A stretch of 62,029 bases of DNA from CAZWRV01 sp964636325. Its GTDB lineage: Bacteria; Verrucomicrobiota; Lentisphaeria; Victivallales; GWF2-50-93. Positions 51,149 through 58,824 of this stretch are shown here, one piece after another. Numbering within the stretch: the first letter of the stretch is position 1; every line of letters starts with the position of its first letter. Under the pieces are notes generated by a model. That model did not search any database and was not told the DNA's origin. It worked only from the letters and a program-made list of their open reading frames with translations. Both the position numbers and the translations under genes were made by a program. The DNA lies in contig CAZWRV010000035.1 of the NCBI GenBank assembly GCA_964636325.1, positions 1 through 62,029 on the forward strand. The letters run 5' to 3'.

Positions 51149-52252
51149 TCAGGAAATCTGAATTTCGAGCAGTGTTACGTCGTCGTCAAAGCGGATCTTG
51201 TCGGAATAGTTGAGCAGGGCGGTGCTCAGGGAATTGTAATCTATTTCCTTGGCCGGATACCCCTGCCCCCTGAGTACGTCAATCAGACCTTCGGAATCGA
51301 GCATCTTGCCTTGCGAGTTGAATATCTCGGTAGCCCCGTCCGAGAAGAGCAGGAGGCGGTCTCCGCCGCGGCATGGCGTACGGATCTCGGCGTATTCCGC
51401 GTCCTTGTCGATTCCGAAGAGAAGGCCGTCGGCCTTGATCTCTTCATGCGAGCCGTCCTTGTGGAAGAGGACGGGCTTCGGGCAGCCCGCGCCGACCGTG
51501 GTTATTGTCATCTTTCCCAAATCCACCTGTCCGACCAATGCCGCGATGAAATGGCTCTTTTCACCGACGAGGTCGAAGAGCCGGTTTGATATTAGCTGGG
51601 CGAGGCGTGAGACGCTTTCCGCAATTCCGACGAAGTCCTTCCAGATCAGGTTGAGATACATCGTGACCAGCGCCGCGGGCACACCGTGGCCGGCGACGTC
51701 CGCGATCATGAAATTGTAGACGTCCTCCCCGGTCTTCGTGACAGCGTAGAAGTCGCCGCCCACGACGTCGTTGGAGAGGTAGCACGGGTTGAAGCTGATG
51801 CGGGAGCTCGGCTCGGGAATATGCTCCAGCATGTCGCGCTGTATCTGCGCCGCCCTCTCGATGTCGTAGTATTCCGAGCTGAGGTCGTAGAACGTTTCGA
51901 TGCCGCCGACGACGCTGCCTTTCTCGTCATGGAAAGGCGCCACCGAGACTTTCATCGGAATCCTGCGCCCGTCCTTGCCGAGCGCGAACACGATTATGGG
52001 CGCCGTGCTGCTCTTGTCGGTGACCATCGCGCGGTGGAGGGGGCAGTATTCCTCCGGGCAGAGCTTATGGCCGTCCTTGTCGATGTGCGCGAGGACGTCG
52101 TCGGAACAGTATCTGCCGACGATCTCCTCGGACTTCCAGCCGGTGATCTTCTCTGCGGCCGTGCCCCAGTAGACGATCTTCCGGTCGCGGTCCACGACGT
52201 AGATTCCTTCCTTCAGCGACTTGAGGATCAAGGCGGGATCGATCGAAGGCAT
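51149..52252 (-). CDS. PAS domain-SpoIIE serine phosphatase
   Basis: This protein has 367 aa and starts at ATG 52252 with AAGGAG 8 bases upstream. An N-terminal PAS domain (LKEGIYVVDRDRKIVYWGTA, EKITGWKSEEIVGRY, MKVSVAPFHDEKGSVVGGI) contains CPEEYCPL, a Cys pair that may bind metal or respond to redox. The PP2C-like SpoIIE part has NDVVGGDFYAV, IADVAGHGVPAALV and FSDGATE with metal-binding Asp. Such RsbU-like proteins switch anti-sigma factor partners. No partner gene is adjacent. Cytoplasmic. Confidence 0.9.
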   Translation of the reverse strand: MPSIDPALILKSLKEGIYVVDRDRKIVYWGTAAEKITGWKSEEIVGRYCSDDVLAHIDKDGHKLCPEEYCPLHRAMVTDKSSTAPIIVFALGKDGRRIPMKVSVAPFHDEKGSVVGGIETFYDLSSEYYDIERAAQIQRDMLEHIPEPSSRISFNPCYLSNDVVGGDFYAVTKTGEDVYNFMIADVAGHGVPAALVTMYLNLIWKDFVGIAESVSRLAQLISNRLFDLVGEKSHFIAALVGQVDLGKMTITTVGAGCPKPVLFHKDGSHEEIKADGLLFGIDKDAEYAEIRTPCRGGDRLLLFSDGATEIFNSQGKMLDSEGLIDVLRGQGYPAKEIDYNSLSTALLNYSDKIRFDDDVTLLEIQIS

Positions 52253-52343
52253 GGCGGGGCTCCTTAATGTTATCAGTGTCAACGTGTCATCGTGATTTTC
52301 CACTGAAAATCACTGTGTCATAGTGACATTAGGCAAAAAATAA

Positions 52344-53639
52344 TCAACTCGATATTTCGACGGTGCTGAAGGATTCCGGCGGCATGGTGAAGCGGAAGGA
52401 GCCCGCGCAGTCTTCGACGACGCATTCGCGTTCGGTCTGCAGCGGATTGGCCACGACGGCCACTCGCGTTCCGTCCGGATTTTCGAAGGCGACGGCGTTG
52501 GCCGCGAGGCGGCCCTTGACCTCGAGCCGGACCGCGCCCGGAGAGATGAACCTGGAAAAATGCTTCATCACGTAGAATTCGGGGTTGTAGTAGACCTGCT
52601 TCGTGGCCGGATCCACCGTGACCATGGAGTTCTGCTTCCAGCCCCATGTGCTGAGGCCCGTGGGCGCGAGGACCATGTTCCAGTAGACGTATGCGTTAGC
52701 CCCGTTGGAGATGTAGTGGCGCATGAGGCCGAAGACGTATTTGGCGTAGTCCCAGGTGTTGCGCCCGTCGCCGCATTCGTTCTCGGTCTGCATGATCTTC
52801 TTGTCCGGCCAGGAGGCGTGGACGCGCTGAACCATTCCCTTGCCGGCCCACTGGAGTCCGACTCCGGCGATGAAGCGGTTCGCGGCAGGATCGCCGAGCA
52901 CGGTGTCCACGAAGCCGTCGTAGTCGTCTGTGTTGAGGGTTCCGAGCCAGATTTCGCAGTCGAGCCCTCGCCTCCTGAACGTCGGGCCGAGGTGGTCGCG
53001 GACGAAGTCACGGAGCTGCGCGCCGGTCCAGAGGCAGGACGGGAACTTCTGGTCAGCGACGGGCTCGTTCTGTGGGTGCATCTGGACTATGTCGATTCCT
53101 TCCCTGCGGTATTCCTCGGCGAACTTCGCAAGGTAGAGGGCGTAGGCGCGGAGGATTTCCGGCTTCCAGATCATAGTCCCGTAGTTGTATGCCTTCGGGA
53201 ACTTCATCCAGGTCGGAGGGCTCCAGGGGGATGCGAAGAACTTCATGCGCGGATTGATCTTGAGCGCGGCCTTGATGTAGGGCATCAGAAATTTCCTGTC
53301 TCGGGCGATTGAGAAGCGCTTCATCGCGAGGTCGCCGTCAGTCTCGTCGTGGCTGTACCATTCGGCGGCGTAGTCGCTCGCCCCGACCGGGAGGCGGCAG
53401 AGGCCGAACCTGCAGCCATCTTCCTGGTCGAAAAGCTCCCGCATCACATCGGCCCGCTTCTTTTCCGGAAGGGACGACAGCGCGATCCAGCCTAGTTCGT
53501 TGAAGCAGCCGCCCCAGCCGTCCCAGGTCTGGTGTTTGTCATTGGTAAGCAGCAGGTTATGATCGCTGCAGCGTGCCTGCGTAACAGAAGACTTCCGGAA
53601 CGGCTTTCCCGGGGCGGTGGTGGTCAGTCTTGCCTTCAT
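52344..53639 (-). CDS. Glycoside hydrolase family 30
   Basis: The 431-aa clan-A enzyme has WDGWGGCFNELGW at the N-terminus, FASPWSPPTWMK, the acid/base Glu in MHPQNEPV near residue 190 and the nucleophile Glu in IMQTENECGDG near 283. The barrel is followed by the side beta domain (MPPESFSTVEIS). It cleaves beta-glycosidic bonds, such as beta-glucosides, beta-1,6-glucans or xylans. No signal peptide is seen. AGGAG lies 9 bases before the ATG. It stands alone. Confidence 0.92.
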   Translation of the reverse strand: MKARLTTTAPGKPFRKSSVTQARCSDHNLLLTNDKHQTWDGWGGCFNELGWIALSSLPEKKRADVMRELFDQEDGCRFGLCRLPVGASDYAAEWYSHDETDGDLAMKRFSIARDRKFLMPYIKAALKINPRMKFFASPWSPPTWMKFPKAYNYGTMIWKPEILRAYALYLAKFAEEYRREGIDIVQMHPQNEPVADQKFPSCLWTGAQLRDFVRDHLGPTFRRRGLDCEIWLGTLNTDDYDGFVDTVLGDPAANRFIAGVGLQWAGKGMVQRVHASWPDKKIMQTENECGDGRNTWDYAKYVFGLMRHYISNGANAYVYWNMVLAPTGLSTWGWKQNSMVTVDPATKQVYYNPEFYVMKHFSRFISPGAVRLEVKGRLAANAVAFENPDGTRVAVVANPLQTERECVVEDCAGSFRFTMPPESFSTVEISS

Positions 53640-53807
53640 CGTTCGTGCTCCTATGCTTTGTCAACAGACAACAGAATCGGCAGGGCACTTAAAATAGCAG
53701 GATTCCGCATGTTTTCATTCGCCGCGCCGGAGAATCCCTGCGAATGCCTCCGCGCCGTTTGAATTCCTTCCCGCATTGTTATATTGTTGCTTTTCGGATA
53801 ATCGAGT

Positions 53808-53924
53808 TCGCAGTTTTGCCGATCAGAAACTCGATGGGGGCGGAACCGTGCTCCGCCGCGGTTGAGTATGGCTCAACCCTCCATAAGACGACAAAGATAG
53901 CGACAAAGCTGCCGACAAAGATGT
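53808..53924. repeat. Repeat family B, copy 2, upstream of dnaG
   Basis: TTCGCAGTTTTGCCGATCAG is followed by CAGAAACTCGATGGGG, a GGTTGAG/CTCAACC hairpin and three CGACAAAG-type tandem units. It matches 11312-11412. A relative of the first part is at 16031-16056. It ends 20 bases before the dnaG start. Confidence 0.75.
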
Positions 53925-53943
53925 CCGAGGGAGGATTTTCAGA

Positions 53944-55815
53944 TTGGGCCGTTTCATACCAGACGAGAAGCTTGACGAGATCCGGTCCCGTGCCGACATA
54001 GTGGATCTGATCCAGTCGTATATCCCGCTGAAGAAGTCGGGCGCGCGCTTCAAGGCGCTCTGCCCGTTCCACAGCGAGAAGACGCCCTCGTTCATGGTTA
54101 ATCCGGACAGGCAGGTCTACCACTGCTTCGGATGCAGCCGTGGCGGGGACGTGTTCCGCTTCGTGATGGACAAGGAGAACATGGGCTTCAACGAGGCGGC
54201 TCTTTTCCTGGCCGAGAAATACAATGTCAAGATAGAGCCGCAGGCCGGCAGGCCTCAGGGGCCCGACGGCGGCGGAGGAGGCATATCGAAGGAGAGGCTG
54301 TTCAAGCTGAATGAGAAGGCCATGAACTGGTTCCAGAACTGCCTGCATAGGGATCCGTCCAGCGCAGTGGCCACCTATCTGAGGGCGAGGGGGCTCTCGG
54401 ATGAGACGGTGAGGGATTTCAGGCTCGGCGCGGCGCCCGACTCCTGGGACGAGACTCTGAAGTTCTGCAAGGCGTCAGGCTTCGGCGAGGAGGAGCTGGT
54501 CGCCTCCGGGCTGGTCGTGAAGAACGAGGAGAAGGGCAGCATCTACGACCGTTTCAGGAACAGGCTTGTATTCCCGGTGATGGACGAGCAGGGCCGCGTG
54601 GCGGGTTTCAGCGCGAGGACAGTGTCCGCCGACGCCAAGGAGGCGAAGTATGTCAACACGCCCGAGACCCCGGTGTTCAAGAAGAGCCGGCTCCTCTACG
54701 GGCTATATTTCGCGAGGGACGCGATGAGGGACGGCAGGTATGCGGTGCTCTGCGAGGGACAGATGGACGTGATCGCCCTGCACCGCGCCGGCTACAAGAT
54801 GAGCGTGGCGCCGCTCGGCACCGCGTTCACCGAGGAGCAGGCGAGGCTTCTGCAGCGCTATGCGGAGTCCGTCATCCTGGCGCTCGACTCCGACGAGGCT
54901 GGCGTGAAAGCGGTGCTGAGGAACCTGGAGATTCTTCTGCCTATGAACTTCAGGATATCCGTTGCGAGCTTCCCTCCGGACGACGATCCCGACTCGCTCC
55001 TAAGGCGTGAAGGCGGCGGCGCCGTTGAGGATGTCATGGGCGGCGCGGCCGACTTCTTCGATTACCTTGTCGGGCATTTCATGGGGAAGTATAATCCGGC
55101 CATCCCCTACGAGCAGGACCGGCTCGTCGGCTCCGTCCTCTCATATGTCGCAAAGATTGAAAGTTCCATCTCGAGGGCGGCATACGCGACCAGGCTTTCG
55201 CAGAGGCTGAAGCTAAACGAGGCGGCCGTTTTCACCGAACTGAACAAGCTCAAGCGCGGAAGCGGCCAATCACAACAGCCGGCCCAGGTCCAGGCGCCTG
55301 ATCAGCCGAAGGCCGAGGCGGACTCCGGCCAAAAAGTGCCTGAAGGCCGAGCACCGCAGGCGCCGAAGGCTGAGGAGGAGCTCCTGGCCCTCGCCCTCGG
55401 CCACGGAACAGTCGGCAGAAGGCTCGCGGAGGAGCTGCCGTCTGAAATGATAAGCAGGTCGGGCGTCGGCACCGCGCTGGAGACGGTCATCAACCTCACG
55501 TTGAACGGCGAATGGGAGCATGCCGCTTCAAGGATCGCTGCACAGCTCGCTGAATCGCCGGATCCCAGCCTCAGCAGGATACTCATGGACTCCGCGGCGG
55601 GCGCAACGCTGGACGACGCAAGGCTGGAAAAGGCCGTCGTTGACTGCATCATCTGCATAAAGGAGGGCTTCCTAAAAAGTGCCATAGGGGAGATACTTGA
55701 GAAGATGAAGACCGCCGCAGGCCCGGACAAGGACAGGCTGCGTGACGAATACCTGGCCAAAAGTACCGAGCTCAAGAAGGTGATCTCCCAGAAGACCAAA
55801 TCAAGGAGCTATTGA
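53944..55815 (+). CDS. dnaG: DNA primase
   Basis: The 623-aa protein starts at TTG with GGAGG about 11 bases upstream. The zinc-binding domain has CPFHSEKTPSF and YHCFGCSRGGD. The core has TOPRIM motifs (LCEGQMDVIALHRAGY near residue 270, LALDSDEAG). A charged linker and a helical C-terminal helicase-binding part follow. It makes RNA primers for replication. Normal length for the family. A family-B repeat lies directly upstream, so it may influence expression. No rpoD or rpsU neighbour is present. Confidence 0.96.
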   Translation: MGRFIPDEKLDEIRSRADIVDLIQSYIPLKKSGARFKALCPFHSEKTPSFMVNPDRQVYHCFGCSRGGDVFRFVMDKENMGFNEAALFLAEKYNVKIEPQAGRPQGPDGGGGGISKERLFKLNEKAMNWFQNCLHRDPSSAVATYLRARGLSDETVRDFRLGAAPDSWDETLKFCKASGFGEEELVASGLVVKNEEKGSIYDRFRNRLVFPVMDEQGRVAGFSARTVSADAKEAKYVNTPETPVFKKSRLLYGLYFARDAMRDGRYAVLCEGQMDVIALHRAGYKMSVAPLGTAFTEEQARLLQRYAESVILALDSDEAGVKAVLRNLEILLPMNFRISVASFPPDDDPDSLLRREGGGAVEDVMGGAADFFDYLVGHFMGKYNPAIPYEQDRLVGSVLSYVAKIESSISRAAYATRLSQRLKLNEAAVFTELNKLKRGSGQSQQPAQVQAPDQPKAEADSGQKVPEGRAPQAPKAEEELLALALGHGTVGRRLAEELPSEMISRSGVGTALETVINLTLNGEWEHAASRIAAQLAESPDPSLSRILMDSAAGATLDDARLEKAVVDCIICIKEGFLKSAIGEILEKMKTAAGPDKDRLRDEYLAKSTELKKVISQKTKSRSY

Positions 55816-55839
55816 GGCGGCCGCCTTGGTACTTTCGCG

Positions 55840-55880
55840 GTATGGATTCAGCAAACTGCTCCCTTTTGCTGAATTCATAC
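55840..55880. repeat. Hairpin repeat family C, copy 3
   Basis: GTATGGATTCAGCAAA (55840-55855) faces TTTGCTGAATTCATAC (55865-55880), a 16-bp stem with one wobble pair, 24 bases after the dnaG stop. Confidence 0.85.
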
Positions 55881-55885
55881 TTAAA

Positions 55886-55984
55886 GGAAAAATGCAAAAT
55901 CGCTTGTTTTTATACCCAGAACGGGAAATTTTTACGGTTCTTCACCCGTATTTGGCAGAAAACATTTGGATTTTGCATTTTTCC
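55886..55984. repeat. Long inverted repeat between dnaG and lolD
   Basis: GGAAAAATGCAAAATC (55886-55901) and its exact complement (55969-55984) enclose 67 bases that can fold further (ACGGG at 55921-55925 with CCCGT at 55945-55949). It ends 70 bases before lolD. It may be a small mobile relic or a structured leader. Confidence 0.75.
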
Positions 55985-56054
55985 AAGGTAAATATGCATT
56001 GAAAGGGCGCAGTTCGCTGAACATTTACCAAGCTATCCGCCTGCCGGAAATGGC

Positions 56055-56738
56055 ATGGAAATTATGGAACAAAACGGCTATCTTAATGTCATAGGCGTCC
56101 ACAAGAGCTATCATCTCGGAAGGAAGCCGGTTCCGGTTCTCCGGGGCGTGGACTTCTCCGTCGGTAAGGGCGAATGGGTCGCGGTGCTAGGGGCGTCTGG
56201 CAGCGGCAAGACGACGCTCCTCAACATCATAGGGGCGCTGGAGAGGCCGGACAGGGGCGATGTGCTCTTCGAAGGCGCACCCCATTCCGGGATGAGTGAG
56301 AGCAGGGCTTCGGAGTTCCGCCGCCTGAAGGTTGGCTTCATCTTCCAGGCCTACCATATGCTGCCGGAGCTTTCGGTGCTGGAGAACGTCATGCTGCCGG
56401 GCATGATCTCGGGCAGGTCCGCCTCCGATCTGCGAAGGGGCGCCCTGAGGCTGCTCGAAGAAGTGGGCCTCGGCCACAGGACCGAGCACAGGCCTGCGGA
56501 GCTCTCCGGCGGCGAGCAGCAGAGGGCCGCGATAGCCCGTTCAATGATCAATTCCCCTGCGCTCATCCTGGCGGACGAGCCTACAGGAAACCTTGACTCG
56601 GAGACCGGCGCCGGAATACTTGCAATCTTCAGGAAGATGCACGATTTTAACAAGACGCTCGTGATGGTGACACACGACAAGGAGGTCGCCGCCGCCGCCG
56701 GCAGGATTGTGCATGTCAAGGACGGGCTCACTGGGTGA
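56055..56738 (+). CDS. lolD: ABC transporter ATPase, LolD-type
   Basis: The 227-aa ATPase has Walker A GASGSGKTTLLN, the Q-loop FIFQAYHML, signature LSGGEQQRAAIA and Walker B LILADEPTGNLD, then the switch His in MVTHD. These and the length fit the LolD/MacB subfamily, which releases lipoproteins or moves substrates across the periplasm. No permease gene (lolC/E) is beside it, so the partner must be elsewhere. The start could also be ATG 56064; no clear SD precedes either. Confidence 0.86.
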   Translation: MEIMEQNGYLNVIGVHKSYHLGRKPVPVLRGVDFSVGKGEWVAVLGASGSGKTTLLNIIGALERPDRGDVLFEGAPHSGMSESRASEFRRLKVGFIFQAYHMLPELSVLENVMLPGMISGRSASDLRRGALRLLEEVGLGHRTEHRPAELSGGEQQRAAIARSMINSPALILADEPTGNLDSETGAGILAIFRKMHDFNKTLVMVTHDKEVAAAAGRIVHVKDGLTG

Positions 56739-56965
56739 GGAGGGCGCGGAAGCCGGGATCTGAAAGAGCGGCGGATAATGAATGGTGTGGCGGGTCATCG
56801 AGTCAGCGGACGCCGGCTTGGGTATACTCATTTAGCGTGAAAAATTACATTTTGACGGGCAATATTCGGGATTGGATTTTTTCGTTCCGACCGAGCGGCG
56901 CTCAATCTCCAGCCGCTGGTCGCGAGTCAATAGTTGTAAAAATAGTTGAATGCTGGAGCAGGACG
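56739..56965. other. Gap between lolD and mcsA
   Basis: No gene or strong signal is visible; the frame is open but lacks coding character. Confidence 0.4.
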
Positions 56966-57505
56966 ATGCTTTGCGAACTCTGCAAGAAGAACGAGGCGAT
57001 AATCCACATCCAGGAGATCGTCAACTCTGAGAAGAAGACCTTGAACATCTGCGCGGAATGCGCCGCCCAGAAGAACCAGTCGGGCCTCATCATCAACGGA
57101 CTTAACCTGGCGGATCTTTTCTACAACCTGTCGTCGAAGATCCAGCCGGACGCCGACACGTCGTCCGGCAAGCAGGACGAAGGCGAAATCAAGCAGCAGG
57201 CCAATATCCAATGCCTCAAGTGCGGGTGGGACCTCTCGAAGTTCACCAAGTCCGGACGGACCGGATGCGCCGAATGCTACAAGACCTTCTGGAAGATACT
57301 GTCGCCGGCGTTCAAGAACATGCACAAGGGGACGCTCCACGTCGGGAAACATCCTGGCGAGGCGAAGTCAGGCGGCAAAGGCCTGCCGCTGCTGGAGATA
57401 ATGGATCTGCAGAAGAAGCTTGAAGAGCACATCCTCAGGGAGGAGTTCGAGAAGGCCGCCGAACTGCGCGACAAGATAAGCCGGCTCAAGAAAACCGGGG
57501 GATGA
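56966..57505 (+). CDS. mcsA: McsA-like zinc protein, activator of McsB
   Basis: The 179-aa protein starts at ATG 56966 with GGAG upstream. Four C-x2-C pairs (CELC at 3-6, CAEC, CLKCG, CAECYKTF) are followed by a C-terminal UVR domain (LEIMDLQKKLEEHILREEFE, KAAELRDKISRLK). This is the layout of McsA, the zinc partner of the arginine kinase McsB in protein quality control with Clp proteases. mcsB follows after about 240 bases of repeats. Confidence 0.88.
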   Translation: MLCELCKKNEAIIHIQEIVNSEKKTLNICAECAAQKNQSGLIINGLNLADLFYNLSSKIQPDADTSSGKQDEGEIKQQANIQCLKCGWDLSKFTKSGRTGCAECYKTFWKILSPAFKNMHKGTLHVGKHPGEAKSGGKGLPLLEIMDLQKKLEEHILREEFEKAAELRDKISRLKKTGG

Positions 57506-57534
57506 AGGACGGATGGCGGGTACCGGATGTGAAT

Positions 57535-57595
57535 GCTGGAGGACCGGCAGGTGCCGACAGGTTTCGAGAGGCGTCGGCAGGTATCGAAATTCACC
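57535..57595. repeat. Degenerate GGCAGGTGCCGACAGGTTTCG repeat
   Basis: Near-repeats of GGCAGGTGCCGACAGG and GTCGGCAGGTATCGA follow mcsA. Confidence 0.55.
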
Positions 57596-57640
57596 GTTTA
57601 CCAATCCATTCGATTCCGCCGGCGAAATCGAACGACCCGC

Positions 57641-57745
57641 AATAACGAATAACCAATAACGAATAACCAATAACCAATAACGAATAACCAATAACCAATA
57701 ACGAATAACCAATAACCAATAACGGACAACCAATAACGGACAACC
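57641..57745. repeat. Heptamer tandem array directly in front of mcsB
   Basis: Fifteen consecutive 7-base units, mostly AATAACG and AATAACC, with a higher-order 21-base pattern (one G unit and two C units) in the middle. The last units carry GACAACC. The array ends 2 bases before the mcsB ATG, so it occupies the ribosome-binding region. Confidence 0.9.
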
Positions 57746-57747
57746 AA

Positions 57748-58824
57748 ATGCCTTCACGAGATCCATTCCAGAAGATAATCAGGCAGAGGGTGAGCTGGCT
57801 TGCGGACAGCGGCCCCGAGGACGACATCGCCATAAGTTCCAGGATAAGGCTGGCGAGGAACCTCGCCGACGTGCCCTTCCCCATAAACGCCGACGACGCG
57901 CAGCTCGGATCGATCATAAGCGCGGTCGAGATCGCCGCGAAGAGGTCCAGGTGCTTTGCAAGGCCGATGATGTTCAAGATGAACGAGATAAGCAGGCTTG
58001 ACCGGCAGATACTCTTCGAGAGGCGCCTGATCAGCAAGGAGTTCTGCAACGAGGAGAGGATTTCGGCGGTCATCATCAGCGAGGACGAGTCCTCCGGCGT
58101 CATGATAAACGAGGAGGACCATCTGCGGCTGCAGTTCATGCGCCCGGGGCTGCAGCTTTCGGCGGTGTGGAAGGCGGCGGACGAGGCCGACGACCTTCTT
58201 GGAGGCGAGCTCAACTTCGCCTTCAACGATGAACTCGGCTACCTGACCTCGTGCCCCACGAACGTCGGCACGGGCCTGCGCGCCTCGGCGATGCTCCATC
58301 TGCCGGGCCTGGTGCTCACCGGCCAGAGCACGGCCGTCCTGCAGGCGCTTTACAAGCTAGGGCTGGCGGCTCGGGGCATCTTCGGGGAGGGCACTGAAAA
58401 CCTGGGCAACCTCTTCCAGATCTCCAACCAGAGCACTCTAGGCGAGACGGAGGGGCAGATCATCGGCAAGCTCGAGTCCGTAATAATGCAGATCATCCAG
58501 CACGAGAAGATCGCGCGCGTCAGCCTCTTCGAGAAGCAGAAGGAGTTCCTTCTCAACCATGTCGGCAGGGCCTACGGCATCCTCCGCCATTCCTACATCA
58601 TCTCCAGCCAGGAGGCGCTCAACTCGCTCTCGGCGCTCCGCCTCGGAGTCGACATGGGCATGTTCTCGTCCGTCGACATACACACGGTCAACGAGCTGTT
58701 CATACTTGTCCAGCCCGCGCACCTGCAGAAGCACGCGGCGAAGGAGCTTGAAACGGCCGAGCGGGACATACTGCGCGCGAAGATAATCCGCGAAAAGCTT
58801 CATTCTGAACATGAGAGGAAGTAG
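57748..58824 (+). CDS. mcsB: Protein arginine kinase
   Basis: The 358-aa phosphagen-kinase-like protein has ISSRIRLARNL near residue 28, then EDHLRLQFMRPGL, and the catalytic loop TSCPTNVGTGLRAS with Cys near 169. The C-terminal ERDILRAKI matches the phosphoarginine-binding R-D-x-x-R-A motif. It phosphorylates arginines on damaged or regulatory proteins to mark them for ClpCP. No SD is seen because the heptamer array sits there. A histidine kinase gene starts at the very next base after the stop. Confidence 0.95.
   Translation: MPSRDPFQKIIRQRVSWLADSGPEDDIAISSRIRLARNLADVPFPINADDAQLGSIISAVEIAAKRSRCFARPMMFKMNEISRLDRQILFERRLISKEFCNEERISAVIISEDESSGVMINEEDHLRLQFMRPGLQLSAVWKAADEADDLLGGELNFAFNDELGYLTSCPTNVGTGLRASAMLHLPGLVLTGQSTAVLQALYKLGLAARGIFGEGTENLGNLFQISNQSTLGETEGQIIGKLESVIMQIIQHEKIARVSLFEKQKEFLLNHVGRAYGILRHSYIISSQEALNSLSALRLGVDMGMFSSVDIHTVNELFILVQPAHLQKHAAKELETAERDILRAKIIREKLHSEHERK

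Noticed and set aside
57641..57745. CRISPR array
   Set aside because: Units are 7 bases and contiguous with no spacers; no cas genes are present.
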